Below are positions 1-9,939 of a stretch of 64,000 bases of DNA, in pieces. The stretch's first letter is position 1, and every line of letters starts with the position of its first letter. A program made the position numbers and the translations under genes. The stretch spans positions 62,001-126,000 of the forward strand of contig NZ_QHJG01000005.1 of assembly GCF_003184185.1 (NCBI RefSeq). Direction: 5' to 3'. This DNA comes from Legionella qingyii. Its GTDB lineage: Bacteria; Pseudomonadota; Gammaproteobacteria; Legionellales; Legionellaceae. The notes under the pieces are model-generated. The model was not told the DNA's origin and searched no databases. It was given only the letters and a program-made list of their open reading frames with translations.

Positions 1-3000
1 AGTGTATATCGAGATCCAGAAACATTCGCATGGATGGTGCATTCTTTATAGAGATTTTATTGTTCGATAAGATAGCCACGAGATATTTATCAAGCTTTAA
101 AGCTTCCTTTTTCATCTCAGGGGGTACGGCACAGATAAAGAAGGGTTGGAAAATGCTATATAAATTACGACATTGATCTTTTACTTTGGGATCAATGCGA
201 TTTAGAAGTAACATATTTCCTTTAATTTGAGGCTTTGTACGGATTTCTTTTCTGAGTAATGCGATAAATTGAATATAAGCATTTTGAACTACCAGAAATT
301 TGGTATGCTTATTTCGATACCACTGGTAGACTTCAAGTGCTTGGTCTGCATTTAATTCTTCGCGATTTTGCAGTAAATTATCCCCATTAACTGTTTTAAA
401 TCGCAGTCTTTTCTCTTCCTCTCGTTTGCTTCTCAGAGCACTTGACTCATTTTCATCCAGAAACCTGACTTTTGCAAAATCATAATACATTTGACTTTTA
501 TCTTGCCATTTGGCAAGAAAATCCTGGACGTGTTCATCCAGTTTTAAAAACAAAGACGAAGGTGGTGCTTCTAAGATTTCTACTGGTTTATTTGCAAGTA
601 ATGCAGCTAAATATTCTTCGAAATTTTGTGCTGAGTCTCGAAGTTTCGGTGGGATTGCAAACTTGAAAAAAGGCTGAAAGATTGGATATAACTCTCGACA
701 TTCCTCTTTGGCTTGTTCATCAAGACTCGTTAATAATAAGTTATTCCCATAGAGTTGCGGTTTTCTTTCGATCTGCTTTTTTATTATCTGAGCAAAGCGA
801 GTGTACGCCATCAGGATTTTTTTAAAGTCACTTTTATTGCACCATTCGAAATTAATATGATCGATGAAGGTGTGAATATTTTTATCCAGTCCAAGAAAAA
901 GTTCTGTAGATGGAATATTTTTGACTGTTTTTTGCGCAAATAAAGCCGATAAATAGGATTCAAAATGTTTCGCCGATTTTTTAAGTTCAGAGGTTATGAT
1001 TGAACTTAAATAAGGTTGGAGTACTTTCCTTTTTTCTGCGTCGTTAAATTCAGGTAAGATGATTGAGGTTATGTAAGGTTGAAATATCTTAAATAACTGT
1101 TGGCACTCTTTTTTTAGTTTAGTGTCAAGTAAGCTTAGATCCAAATTCTGTTCATAACGTTCGGGTTTTGCTTTTATTTGTTCATTTATTATCTGTGAAA
1201 AGCGCAAATAAGCATTTTGGATTCGTTGAAACTGTGCTTTTGTTAACCTTGATTTTTTATCTTTACCTTGTTCGACTTGTAGCGGGATCGTTTCATCAAG
1301 AGTGTAGACATTTGTTTTTTCACTATATGGGAATAAAGCTAAATTTGCTTTTTTATGTACCGAATCAATTAAATCTTTATTTAAATTAATGTGAAAAAGT
1401 TGGCTGTTTTCATCTTTAGTAATTAAATCAGTGAGCTCTTTTTCTTTTTTTATAATTAGGTCTGCAGAAGGTTGTCTCATAAAGCGTTGCAGAGATTTTC
1501 CTATAAAAGTGTACCAGTCTTGTTTTTTTTCCTTTTCTTCAGGTTGTACTAAATTAGAGATAATTATTTGATTTAAATCGATGTCCAGTTGAGTCATGTA
1601 AGGTTTAAGCAGCTTATAGTGATTTATAAGTTCTTGTTTCACATCGAGAGGGAGCTTGGATAAATGAACGGTTTTATGTTTTTTTAATAGTTCAAAAAAT
1701 GCCGTGCACGCGGCCTGCGCTTTTTGAATTTTATACAATGCTTTATTGGCCTTATCTATCCTTTTATAGACCATTTCCAGCCTTAATTCGATAAATCGAT
1801 GATCTTCGATTTCGAGTAACTCTTCTCCTTTGGTTTTAAAATCAATTACTTTTTTAGGTAGATAAAGGAGTTGGTCATACAAGACTTTGACTTTTTCCAT
1901 CAAAGGAACAGACAAAGTTCCAGGCTTAAGCATGGCATTGTCTTCAATTTTATCAACCAAACTAAATAGGCCGGGCAATACGTCGTATTTGAGTTGGGCT
2001 AATTTATCACGGAGCACGTCTTGAGATGATTCACTAAGTTCGCCTATTTGTTCTAACGAGCTCATGGATAAAGTGATAACATTGCGAATTATATGAATGT
2101 AATTTAAAAATTTAAGTGAAACAAAAACACTGTTTCCTTTTAAATTTTCGATCTCATTTAATAAGTTTAGTGCTGCATTTTGTAACTCGTCTAGTTTTTC
2201 TTTATTAAGTTTTTCTTCTGATTCTTTAATTTCAGAGGAAAATTGTTTTATGTAGTTAGTTAATTTGTCAATATAGCTCGGCAGGACAGCACTGAATTGG
2301 GCAAGGAAGTTATAATCTACATCGCTGCTGATCGGGCGCATTTGATCTACGGTAATTCCTGCCACGGTTCCCGCTTTATAAGCTAAAGGCAATGGGTCGA
2401 ATGATTTTACAATCGATTCGTTTTCTTTAGCATATTTTTCTGCAAAAACTTGTATTTGATTGAATAAGGGCAGAATAAGAGAGAGTTCCTCCTGAAACAT
2501 ATCTTTTAGGTCAATATCTAAATGAGTGAGTAAGTAACTTGCCTCATAAGCCAGATTTATTGTTTTATTGTAGAGTAATTTCAGATCCCAAAAACTTCGT
2601 TTTAAGTCTCTGACATCAATATTTTCCAAATCTAAAAAAGTCAGGCGCGCATAATAAAGTGCATTAATTAGCTTTTTAATTTGAGAAATATTATCAGGGT
2701 CAAGAGAATAATTAGCAAAAGGAGCCCAATTCGTATGGCCCTTCCTCGATGTTGCTGACAGTACTCGCGCCCTAAGAGCATCCAGTGTAAAGGGTGGGGT
2801 ATGATTTCTTTTCGACGTAATATTAAGAATTTCAGGCATAAAAGGCTCTAGATCTTTAGGTGAAAAATCTGAGCGTAAGTTAATTTTAAATTCTTCGCGT
2901 TTAATTACAGCGGTTACTAATTTGCCGGAGGGGTCTATAACAGTATATTCAAGACCTGTTTCGACCATACGGACATAAAAAAAACCTGCTTGGGGTTTTA

Positions 3001-3334
3001 CTACATCGATCCTTGGGGCAATGGTGTATTTAAAAGGCGATGGTGCATCAATCTCATCCAAAACAGCATTTTCAATCGTTTTTTTGTCTGGGGTGATTAC
3101 TGAGTAGGCTACTTTGCCATTTTGTTCACTTATGTATAACTTTCCAGGCTGTAATTCTTTTGTTTCATCGGACATAAAACAAAGTTCGTAGCGGGGAAAA
3201 TAAGGGACTATTCGAGGACTAACATGCTTGCTATAGAGAATTTCGAAAATTTTAGTGTCAATTTGTTCCAGTATTTTAGATATCTGGTTTTGCTTGAATG
3301 ACTCTAATAATTTTACATATTCTTCAAATATCAT
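1..3334 (-). CDS. Very large effector-like protein, probable SdhA homologue (5' part only, gene runs off left edge)
   Basis: An uninterrupted minus-strand frame runs from an ATG at 3332-3334 to the left edge, so at least 1111 residues are encoded and the C-terminus is missing. I checked that there is no in-frame stop over the leftmost ~1.2 kb and the first ~1 kb after the ATG. The protein is charged, helical and has no signal peptide. The C-terminal third holds at least three related units, at about 2-280, 505-812 and 860-1220, sharing 'KP...L..D...K..C..L..IFQP'; a weaker fourth lies near 1580-1735. Known: L. pneumophila sdhA (lpg0376) encodes a ~1430-residue Dot/Icm effector that keeps the Legionella vacuole intact. 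I infer homology from size, helical character and position relative to the Entner-Doudoroff and icm genes, which matches L. pneumophila order as I remember it. I cannot recall the SdhA sequence well enough to confirm. It could be another large coiled-coil effector such as a SidH relative. Confidence 0.55.
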   Translation of the reverse strand, partial: MIFEEYVKLLESFKQNQISKILEQIDTKIFEILYSKHVSPRIVPYFPRYELCFMSDETKELQPGKLYISEQNGKVAYSVITPDKKTIENAVLDEIDAPSPFKYTIAPRIDVVKPQAGFFYVRMVETGLEYTVIDPSGKLVTAVIKREEFKINLRSDFSPKDLEPFMPEILNITSKRNHTPPFTLDALRARVLSATSRKGHTNWAPFANYSLDPDNISQIKKLINALYYARLTFLDLENIDVRDLKRSFWDLKLLYNKTINLAYEASYLLTHLDIDLKDMFQEELSLILPLFNQIQVFAEKYAKENESIVKSFDPLPLAYKAGTVAGITVDQMRPISSDVDYNFLAQFSAVLPSYIDKLTNYIKQFSSEIKESEEKLNKEKLDELQNAALNLLNEIENLKGNSVFVSLKFLNYIHIIRNVITLSMSSLEQIGELSESSQDVLRDKLAQLKYDVLPGLFSLVDKIEDNAMLKPGTLSVPLMEKVKVLYDQLLYLPKKVIDFKTKGEELLEIEDHRFIELRLEMVYKRIDKANKALYKIQKAQAACTAFFELLKKHKTVHLSKLPLDVKQELINHYKLLKPYMTQLDIDLNQIIISNLVQPEEKEKKQDWYTFIGKSLQRFMRQPSADLIIKKEKELTDLITKDENSQLFHINLNKDLIDSVHKKANLALFPYSEKTNVYTLDETIPLQVEQGKDKKSRLTKAQFQRIQNAYLRFSQIINEQIKAKPERYEQNLDLSLLDTKLKKECQQLFKIFQPYITSIILPEFNDAEKRKVLQPYLSSIITSELKKSAKHFESYLSALFAQKTVKNIPSTELFLGLDKNIHTFIDHINFEWCNKSDFKKILMAYTRFAQIIKKQIERKPQLYGNNLLLTSLDEQAKEECRELYPIFQPFFKFAIPPKLRDSAQNFEEYLAALLANKPVEILEAPPSSLFLKLDEHVQDFLAKWQDKSQMYYDFAKVRFLDENESSALRSKREEEKRLRFKTVNGDNLLQNREELNADQALEVYQWYRNKHTKFLVVQNAYIQFIALLRKEIRTKPQIKGNMLLLNRIDPKVKDQCRNLYSIFQPFFICAVPPEMKKEALKLDKYLVAILSNNKISIKNAPSMRMFLDLDIH
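2..1220 (-). repeat. Imperfect protein-level repeats in the C-terminal part of the large effector-like gene
   Basis: On the minus strand three units align by eye. Each begins AYxxF followed by a hydrophobic/basic helix, then KP, then a D...K..C motif and IFQP[FY]. The segments are 'AYLRFSQIINEQIKAKP' near 1220, 'AYTRFAQIIKKQIERKP' near 810 and 'AYIQFIALLRKEIRTKP' near 280. Downstream of IFQP each unit continues with P or S-E-[LMF]K/N and a Y-L-[SAV]-A-[LI]-[LF] helix. The unit near 860-1220 carries an extra internal copy: QPYITSII is followed by QPYLSSII. Spacing between units is about 400-530 bp. DNA identity between copies is low, so the duplications are old or diversified. Confidence 0.75.
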
Positions 3335-3480
3335 TACAGATAGCCTAATGAATTCATAAGTCGTTGACTGTCAATAGATTAACCGGCATTAATAATACCA
3401 CAGTTTGGCAATATTTTCGTCTGTTCTTGAATATAAATCAATGATTACTTTTGTCATCATTCATAAAGGAGCCAATTAAA

Positions 3481-3954
3481 TTAGGCGCGAATTTTTACTG
3501 ACAACTCTAAAACAAACTCTGCAACTGATTCTTTAAGGTCAGGATAATCGGTATAGGCTTTAATCTGGATGGGTTGGGTTACTCGTGTTCCTGTTTTTTT
3601 AGATTCTTCCAACATTGCTGCGACTTTTGTTCCTTCACGACAAACAAAATAAACATCCGCTTCAGGGCGATGTAAAAATTGTGCTTGAAATGATTTAAAC
3701 ACGAGAGAAACATTGAGTTGTTTTTGTGCTGCATGATAAAAACCATGTAACCCCCCTGCTAAGTCTGCCCCAACACACAGCGCACCAAAATACATGGAGT
3801 TTAAATGATTACGACTGCGTCGATTTAAAGGCAAGCAAATAATAATTTCACTGTCAGTAAGTTGGATCAGCCGGGGCTTTAGGTAGCCTATCATGCGAAC
3901 TTTAAAATGGCTAAATTTCCAAAGAAAAAATCTAAAACGAGTCAAGAGATTCAT
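3481..3954 (-). CDS. DUF4442-type hotdog-fold protein (thioesterase-like)
   Basis: The 157-residue product resembles the DUF4442/YiiD C-terminal thioesterase-like family: a basic N-terminus, an LPLNRRSRNHLNSMYFGAL segment followed by GADLAGG, and a C-terminal strand region. The conserved 'N.H..SMYFGAL..GADLAGG' stretch (about residues 47-69) is the helix-1 region of this hotdog fold. The substrate is unknown; acyl-CoA or acyl carrier thioesters are plausible from the fold. The start overlaps the stop of the upstream IcmL-like gene by 4 bases, so the two are probably translationally coupled. No signal peptide is visible, so the protein is probably cytoplasmic. Confidence 0.6.
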   Translation of the reverse strand: MNLLTRFRFFLWKFSHFKVRMIGYLKPRLIQLTDSEIIICLPLNRRSRNHLNSMYFGALCVGADLAGGLHGFYHAAQKQLNVSLVFKSFQAQFLHRPEADVYFVCREGTKVAAMLEESKKTGTRVTQPIQIKAYTDYPDLKESVAEFVLELSVKIRA

Positions 3955-4415
3955 GAATTTTCCTTTTTAATCATATCTATGCTCTGAATGAGTAAACGCC
4001 CACTTCCACTGGGTTGAGGATTTGCTTCGATAACTATTAGTGAAAATGCAATCGTAAGATTTAATTCAGGAATAGAAAAAACTTCATTAATGCGCCAAAA
4101 ATGGACGCCAAGAGCAAAACCTTTTTCAGCGACATAAGGCTCTGCAATAACTTTAGGATGCAGTGTAAGATGGTTTTCTCGGATAACATCGAGATAATTG
4201 CCTAAGAAATTGGTTAGGGCGTCCCAGGCATTCGCAGTATAATTTTTACGTAATTCTGCATCATCACTTGCTTGATAGTTGTAATCTACGGATAAGGTAT
4301 TCAATAAAATTTGTTTTGCCCATTGACAGATTTCCGCATCATTTTGCGCATAAAGAGTAAATGGCGATATGACCAGCACGAGCCATAACAGGATCCTTGG
4401 CAAAAGAGCGTTCAT
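3951..4415 (-). CDS. Exported IcmL/DotI-like protein outside the icm cluster
   Basis: The 154-residue product starts with a clear Sec signal peptide (basic start, hydrophobic LLWLVLVISPFTLYA, then QND). The mature part follows the pattern of the periplasmic DotI/IcmL domain: W-A...L...Y.Y-[DQ]......L..NYTA.AWDAL..FL, an [IV]....L...P.V motif, and a final strand with 'W.I' and hydrophobic strands. Known: IcmL/DotI is an inner-membrane Dot/Icm component with a periplasmic NTF2-like domain, and Legionella genomes carry extra IcmL-like genes of unknown role. This one differs from DotI in lacking the long cytoplasmic N-terminus. Its partner downstream is the DUF4442-type gene. Family assignment is by eye; the general NTF2-like superfamily is the fallback. 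Confidence 0.55.
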   Translation of the reverse strand: MNALLPRILLWLVLVISPFTLYAQNDAEICQWAKQILLNTLSVDYNYQASDDAELRKNYTANAWDALTNFLGNYLDVIRENHLTLHPKVIAEPYVAEKGFALGVHFWRINEVFSIPELNLTIAFSLIVIEANPQPSGSGRLLIQSIDMIKKENS

Positions 4416-4677
4416 GTTAAAAATCCTTTTTAATGTTTTAAAATGAAGAACTTAATTTTTTTATTTTAGTATAATCTGTAAATGATAAATGTGTACTGAA
4501 AAATTGCGTTTTGTGGTGCAAAACAGATGTGAAAAAAAAGTAATTATTGGAATTTGATTCCCAAAAAGAATTACTTATTTACTCTATACGCTCCATTTTT
4601 TTGACGTATAATTGTATACTTTGTAGGCGAAAAATATAAACCCCAAACTTAGTTTTTAAACCAAATTATCGAATTAT
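4416..4677. other. Divergent intergenic region upstream of uvrA; no gene
   Basis: AT-rich spacer between the divergently transcribed icmL-like gene and uvrA, with no coding frame. A TATACT hexamer at 4615-4620 is a possible -10 for uvrA. I see no CTGT-N8-ACAG LexA operator, which agrees with the known absence of a classical LexA regulator in Legionella. Confidence 0.5.
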
Positions 4678-7506
4678 ATGCATACTATCACCATACGCGG
4701 TGCAAGAACCCATAACCTTAAAAATCTCGACTTGGATTTACCACGTGATAAATTAATTGTAATTACGGGTTTATCTGGTTCAGGGAAGTCCTCTTTAGCC
4801 TTTGATACATTATATGCGGAGGGACAACGTCGCTATGTTGAATCTTTATCTGCTTATGCACGCCAGTTTTTGGCAATGATGGAAAAGCCTGATGTTGATT
4901 CGATAGAGGGTTTATCACCAGCAATTTCTATAGAGCAGAAAGCCACTTCCCATAATCCTCGTTCCACAGTAGGGACCATTACCGAAATTTATGATTATTT
5001 ACGATTGCTCTATGCCCGGGTGGGGGAGCCGCGTTGCCCTACACATCATGTCAGCTTGCATGCGCAAACAATCAGCCAAATGGTGGATCAGGTTTTGGCT
5101 TTACCTACTGACAGTAAAGTAATGATTTTGGCTCCGGTCGTGCGTGAGCGTAAAGGAGAGCAGGTTCAGCTTTTACAGCAGTTGCAAGCCCAAGGTTATG
5201 TACGTGCTCGTATCGATGGCGAGTTGTATGAATTGGATTCTCCTCCCAAACTGGGTTTGCGTACGAAACACACGATCGAAGTCGTTGTGGATCGGTTTAA
5301 AGTGAGATCCGATATCGCCCAGCGCTTAAGCGAGTCATTCGAAAATGCTTTAAATTTAGCAGAAGGGCTCGCCATAGTCGCATCCATGGATAATCAATTT
5401 GATGATCTTGTCTTTTCTTCAAAATTTGCATGCCCTGAATGCGGATACAGCCTCAGTGAGTTAGAACCTAGACTTTTTTCGTTTAATAATCCAGTAGGTG
5501 CTTGTCCTTCTTGTGATGGATTGGGCGTTGATCAGTTTTTTGATCCGGAGCGGGTTGTACATGATCAAACTGCCAGTTTGGCTGAAGGTGCTATACGAGG
5601 ATGGGATAAAAAAACTACTTATTATTTCTCAATGCTTGAGTCGCTTGCCGGGCATTATGGTTTTGATGTCAATACTGCATTTTGTGATTTGTCCGAGGAG
5701 ATTCGACAGATTATATTATACGGGAGTGGGCGTGAGGTTATAGACTTTCATTATCATCGCCCTAATGGCGGATATACAGTAAAGCGACATGTATTTGAAG
5801 GAATTATTCCTAATATGCAACGACGTTATCGTGAGTCTGACTCAGGAATGATACGAGAGGAGCTTGCGAAGTATTTATCTTCCCGCCCATGCCAGAGCTG
5901 TCATGGTGCGCGATTACGTGAAGAAGCTCGGCATGTATTTATCGATGATAAAAATTTGCCTGAAATTACAGCCTATTCGATCGAAAAAGCTTATGTTTTT
6001 TTTAAAAATCTGCGGATGACGGGATATAAAGGTGAAATTGCGGCAAAAATTAATAAAGAAATTGTTGAGCGATTAGGATTCCTGGTCAATGTGGGTTTGG
6101 ATTATCTTTCATTAGCCCGCAGTGCTGAAACTTTATCAGGCGGAGAAGCACAACGTATTCGTTTAGCCAGTCAAATTGGTTCTGGATTGGTTGGCGTTAT
6201 GTATATTTTGGATGAGCCTTCTATTGGCTTGCACCAAAGAGATAATGACCGGCTATTAAAGACTTTAATGCACTTACGAAATCTGGGAAATACGGTTATT
6301 GTGGTGGAACATGATGAGGATGCAATTCGCAGCGCTGATTTTGTCCTGGATATAGGTCCTGGGGCTGGGGTACATGGTGGTGAAATTGTTGCAAGTGGTA
6401 CACCGCAAGAAATTATGCAATCTCCAACGTCCTTAACGGGTCAATATTTATCTGGAAAGCAATCCATTGCAATTCCTAATACACGTTTACCCGTTAACTC
6501 CGAAAAAATGATTCATCTAAAAGGAGTGAATTGTAATAACTTGGTTGATGTTGATGTCAGTATTCCCTTAGGGTTGCTTACTTGTATTACCGGAGTATCA
6601 GGTTCGGGAAAATCGAGTTTGATTAATGATACTCTATATCCGAATGCTGCCAATCTATTAAATAGAGCAAGTTTATATACTCCCGGTTCAGCCAAAGAGA
6701 TTGTCGGTTTGAATTTATGCGATAAAGTAATTGATATTGATCAGAGCCCGATTGGCAGGACTCCTCGTTCTAATCCAGCTACGTACACAGGTATTTTTAC
6801 TCATATTCGAGAATTATTTGCAGCAACTCCTGAGTCTCGGTCAAGAGGTTATCAGCCTGGGCGTTTTAGCTTTAACGTGCGCGGTGGGCGTTGTGAAGCG
6901 TGTCAGGGGGATGGTCTGATTAAAGTTGAAATGCACTTTTTACCTGATATTTATGTATCATGCGATGTGTGCAAAGGAAAACGTTATAATCGAGAAACCC
7001 TGGATATTCAATATAAAGGCAAAAATATTCATGAAGTTTTAGAAATGACTGTTGAAGACGCTGGTCAGTTTTTTGCAGCGATTCCTGTTTTAGCCAGAAA
7101 ATGTCAAACGTTGATGGATGTTGGTTTGTCTTATATTAAATTGGGGCAAAGTGCGACTACTCTCTCAGGAGGAGAAGCTCAGAGAATTAAGTTATCTCGA
7201 GAGTTGTCAAAACGGGGTACAGGAAGCACTCTATATATTCTTGATGAACCGACTACAGGATTACATTTTCACGATACCAAACAGTTATTAGCTGTATTAT
7301 TCCGTTTACGGGAGCAAGGGAATACGGTTGTGATTATTGAACATAATCTGGATGTGATTAAGACCGCAGATTGGATTATTGATCTGGGACCTGAAGGAGG
7401 AAGCAAAGGAGGTCGTATTGTGGCTACAGGAACACCAGAGCAAGTTGCTGCATGTGAACATTCTTATACGGGACAATTTTTGAAGCCTATTTTAAATGTG
7501 TCATGA
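4678..7506 (+). CDS. uvrA: Excinuclease ABC subunit A
   Basis: At 942 residues this is full-length UvrA, the damage-recognition ATPase of nucleotide excision repair, which works as a dimer and loads UvrB on DNA. Both ABC modules are present: Walker [10 protein letters not shown] (residues ~31-39) and GVSGSGKSS (~639), and signature LSGGEAQRI at ~485 and ~831. The zinc modules CPEC...CPSC (~252-279) and CEAC...CDVC (~739-765) are intact. The ATG at 4678 starts directly with the UvrA N-terminus ([14 protein letters not shown]). The gene stands alone, flanked by oppositely oriented genes. Confidence 0.98.
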   Translation: MHTITIRGARTHNLKNLDLDLPRDKLIVITGLSGSGKSSLAFDTLYAEGQRRYVESLSAYARQFLAMMEKPDVDSIEGLSPAISIEQKATSHNPRSTVGTITEIYDYLRLLYARVGEPRCPTHHVSLHAQTISQMVDQVLALPTDSKVMILAPVVRERKGEQVQLLQQLQAQGYVRARIDGELYELDSPPKLGLRTKHTIEVVVDRFKVRSDIAQRLSESFENALNLAEGLAIVASMDNQFDDLVFSSKFACPECGYSLSELEPRLFSFNNPVGACPSCDGLGVDQFFDPERVVHDQTASLAEGAIRGWDKKTTYYFSMLESLAGHYGFDVNTAFCDLSEEIRQIILYGSGREVIDFHYHRPNGGYTVKRHVFEGIIPNMQRRYRESDSGMIREELAKYLSSRPCQSCHGARLREEARHVFIDDKNLPEITAYSIEKAYVFFKNLRMTGYKGEIAAKINKEIVERLGFLVNVGLDYLSLARSAETLSGGEAQRIRLASQIGSGLVGVMYILDEPSIGLHQRDNDRLLKTLMHLRNLGNTVIVVEHDEDAIRSADFVLDIGPGAGVHGGEIVASGTPQEIMQSPTSLTGQYLSGKQSIAIPNTRLPVNSEKMIHLKGVNCNNLVDVDVSIPLGLLTCITGVSGSGKSSLINDTLYPNAANLLNRASLYTPGSAKEIVGLNLCDKVIDIDQSPIGRTPRSNPATYTGIFTHIRELFAATPESRSRGYQPGRFSFNVRGGRCEACQGDGLIKVEMHFLPDIYVSCDVCKGKRYNRETLDIQYKGKNIHEVLEMTVEDAGQFFAAIPVLARKCQTLMDVGLSYIKLGQSATTLSGGEAQRIKLSRELSKRGTGSTLYILDEPTTGLHFHDTKQLLAVLFRLREQGNTVVIIEHNLDVIKTADWIIDLGPEGGSKGGRIVATGTPEQVAACEHSYTGQFLKPILNVS

Positions 7507-7522
7507 TTTCTACAACTTGAAT

Positions 7523-8074
7523 TCATGAATTAACAATTTCGTGTTTATTTAAGTAGTGATAGATATAAAAGCTGGCGGGTAAGAGGAATGCCCAGGTAAC
7601 TCCTACAAAAAAATAAAATGGATAACTTTTTTCGATCACTACGATATTGCATGTTTCGCCAATTTTATAAGCAAAAGGCATCAAAAAAAGGATGAGCAGG
7701 AACCAAATGAGATAGTAGCGGGTCAATTTTTCATTAAGAATAATAAGATTCAATCCGAAACTTAACCAAATACAAATCATCCATGGGGCTGTAAAATAAG
7801 AGCTGAAGGGATTTGCTTTAAAAGAAATATAATTTTGATGCAGCCAAATTGTATCAGTGATTGAGCCAATGACCCCAATAAGAAGTGCAAAATATAGAGC
7901 ATTTAAATAAGGCAAACGATTAATTGATTGCCAGGCGATTTGCACGGCAATGAGCAGGAAACCAATTATTGTTCCAAGCAATACTTCATTTTGGGCTGCA
8001 AAATAGAAACAAGCTATCCAACACAGATAATAGGCTAAAAAATGGATGCACCACCCAATTTGACTTTTATTCAT
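7523..8074 (-). CDS. DUF2878-type inner membrane protein
   Basis: The 183-residue product is very hydrophobic, with about six predicted membrane helices and short polar loops. The overall pattern (N-terminal WCIHFLAYYLCWIACFY helix, AWQSINR loop, 'PWMICIWLSFGLNL' helix, C-terminal WAFLLP helix) resembles the DUF2878 family, which has no established function. It converges on uvrA with a 16-base gap and is divergent from lemA, so it is probably monocistronic. Nothing suggests transfer or decay. Confidence 0.55.
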   Translation of the reverse strand: MNKSQIGWCIHFLAYYLCWIACFYFAAQNEVLLGTIIGFLLIAVQIAWQSINRLPYLNALYFALLIGVIGSITDTIWLHQNYISFKANPFSSYFTAPWMICIWLSFGLNLIILNEKLTRYYLIWFLLILFLMPFAYKIGETCNIVVIEKSYPFYFFVGVTWAFLLPASFYIYHYLNKHEIVNS

Positions 8075-8180
8075 TAACTTGTACTCTTACGGTTAGCAAA
8101 AAATCCTCAGTCATTCCACTATTTTTTTTGTTATTTTCGATCTATAACTAAATTGTAGAAAATTTTACATAGGATGAAAA

Positions 8181-8762
8181 ATGAGTACTTTTCTTATTGC
8201 CCTTATTATTATTGTAGTACTTTTATTTTTATGGGCTATTAGTGTTTATAACACGTTAATTCATTTAATTGAGGCTATTAATAACGACAAAAAACAAATA
8301 GATATCCAACTGGATCGTCGTTTTAAGGTTTTTGAATCGCTCATTGAGGCAGTAAAAAAATATATGGATTACGAGAAAACTACATTAAAGGATGTAGTCG
8401 CCTTGCGTAATCAAGCGCAAACAGCTAAAGCTGCAGGAGATGAAGCAGGTCGCATGGCTGCAGAAAACCAAATTTCTCAGATTGCATCTGGGTTGAATGT
8501 GGTATTTGAAAATTACCCCGATTTGAAAGCAAGTCAAAATGTCATGCAATTGCAGGAAGAAATTGTTAACACTGAAAATAAATTGGCCTACTCCAAGCAG
8601 GCTTATAACGATGGTATAGAGCGTTATAATGCGAAAAAGAAATCATTCTTTGAATCTATGGTAGTGTCTTTGTTTTCTTCAGCATTAGATAAAGACTTTG
8701 TATATTGGGGACTTCCTGAAGAGCAGATTCAAGCTAAAGAAGACTATACCGTAAAATTTTGA
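8181..8762 (+). CDS. lemA: LemA family protein
   Basis: The 193-residue product matches LemA. It has an N-terminal membrane anchor (residues ~3-25), then long helices beginning YNTLIHLIEAINNDKKQIDI, the basic DRRFKVFESLIEAVKKYM helix, an ENYPDLKAS motif and the 'E..IA...YN..V..YN' type helix (ENKLAYSKQAYNDGIERYN). Known: LemA proteins are four-helix-bundle membrane proteins of unclear function, often encoded beside an M48 protease. That arrangement is seen here: the protease gene starts 9 bases downstream, so the two form an operon. Confidence 0.92.
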   Translation: MSTFLIALIIIVVLLFLWAISVYNTLIHLIEAINNDKKQIDIQLDRRFKVFESLIEAVKKYMDYEKTTLKDVVALRNQAQTAKAAGDEAGRMAAENQISQIASGLNVVFENYPDLKASQNVMQLQEEIVNTENKLAYSKQAYNDGIERYNAKKKSFFESMVVSLFSSALDKDFVYWGLPEEQIQAKEDYTVKF

Positions 8763-8771
8763 GTTTAGAAT

Positions 8772-9794
8772 ATGGGCCTTGAAGACTATCATGGTAGTGT
8801 AGGGAATTGGCGCGAACAAATACAGCTGAATCAGCGTAAGACATATGGAGTTATCGCTTTTTTTGTTGCCATTTTTTTTGCTGTGGGCTTCGTTGCTGAT
8901 TTATTTGTTTTACAATCGACCTATCCACAGGTTACCTTGCAGCAATGCTTTCTTGCGTTGATTCATCTGCGCGTTGTTCCCTATGCCACTATAATTATGG
9001 TTGCTATTGCCATAGTGTCATTATTAATAACGTATGCATTTTATGATCGCATTATGTTATTAGGTACAGACTATCATGAAATTACCCCGCAAACCGCCCG
9101 AGATTTGCGGGAACAACAATTGTATAATGTAGTTGAAGAAATGAAAGTTGCTGCTGGTTTACAGTATATGCCTAGAGTTTTTATTATCGAAGCAGATTAT
9201 ATGAATGCGTTTGCGAGTGGGTATAGTGAAAAATCAGCAATGGTTGCAATTACTCGCGGTTTAATGGAAAAACTGGACAGGGCAGAACTGCAAGCAGTGA
9301 TGGCTCATGAATTAAGTCACATTCGTCACTATGATATTAAATTAACGCTAACAGTGGCGATTTTGAGTAATATTCTTTTGATTGTAGTGGATATTCTATT
9401 TTATTCCGCAGTATTTAAGCGTGATGGTAAACGAGAAGATAATCGTTTGTTAATGGTGATTGTAATTCTTCGTTACGTTTTGCCCTTACTGACAATTTTG
9501 TTAACCTTATTCTTAAGCCGAACACGTGAATATATGGCTGATGCTGGCTGTGTGCAGTTAATGCGCGATAATGAACCCTTAGCTCGGGCATTGCTCAAGA
9601 TTAATGACGATCATCAACAACATGCCGAGCATTATTCAGAGGAATATGGTAACACTCCTCATGAACAGGTGAGGCAGGCATCATACCTTTTCGATCCATC
9701 CGATATTGATCCGGTAAAATCTTTAAGTAATGCGTTTGCAACACATCCTTCAATTGACCAACGTTTACAGGCCTTGGGATTTACACGTAAATAA
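8772..9794 (+). CDS. M48 family membrane zinc metalloprotease (HtpX-like)
   Basis: The 340-residue product has two N-terminal membrane helices, then a zinc-protease core with HELSH at residues ~179-183 and a downstream 'SRTREYMADAGC' segment giving the third ligand (glutamate) and the conserved ...AD. of the M48 family. Further hydrophobic helices lie between the two motifs. Known: HtpX-type proteases degrade damaged membrane proteins at the cytoplasmic face. The C-terminal 'LSNAFATHPSIDQRL.AL' is the usual family ending. The gene is cotranscribed with lemA. It is longer than E. coli HtpX (293 residues) and is best called HtpX-like. Confidence 0.9.
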   Translation: MGLEDYHGSVGNWREQIQLNQRKTYGVIAFFVAIFFAVGFVADLFVLQSTYPQVTLQQCFLALIHLRVVPYATIIMVAIAIVSLLITYAFYDRIMLLGTDYHEITPQTARDLREQQLYNVVEEMKVAAGLQYMPRVFIIEADYMNAFASGYSEKSAMVAITRGLMEKLDRAELQAVMAHELSHIRHYDIKLTLTVAILSNILLIVVDILFYSAVFKRDGKREDNRLLMVIVILRYVLPLLTILLTLFLSRTREYMADAGCVQLMRDNEPLARALLKINDDHQQHAEHYSEEYGNTPHEQVRQASYLFDPSDIDPVKSLSNAFATHPSIDQRLQALGFTRK

Positions 9795-9797
9795 ATG

Positions 9798-9876
9798 GGA
9801 TTACGCCTCGCTACATCTAGGCTACACGCTTAAGTTGACACCATTAAGCGAGTGGTCAATGACATGCAACTTAAGA
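9798..9876. repeat. REP-like sequence with perfect 9-bp inverted repeat
   Basis: Between two convergent genes lies a segment starting GGGATTACGCCTCGCTAC at 9798. It resembles a degenerate form of the dispersed 'GGGTTACGCTTCGCTAACCC' element common in gammaproteobacteria (from memory). It is followed by CTTAAGTTG (9830-9838) and its exact complement CAACTTAAG (9868-9876). The arms are 29 bases apart. It may act as a bidirectional terminator. Confidence 0.45.
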
Positions 9877-9939
9877 AAATAGATTCGAGAGCGCTTGTAA
9901 TAGGTTCTTGCACTTTTTATTTACTCATATGAATGATGA

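Noticed and set aside
472..1389. Three short plus-strand frames inside the large minus-strand gene
   Set aside because: The minus frame is open throughout and encodes repeated protein motifs; the plus frames have no motif and no ribosome binding site.
3335..3480. Two TTAAT motifs upstream of the SdhA-like gene as a PmrA box
   Set aside because: The copies are 10 bases apart instead of 11 and the flanking positions do not match.
4416..4677. SOS operator upstream of uvrA
   Set aside because: No CTGT-N8-ACAG sequence is present.
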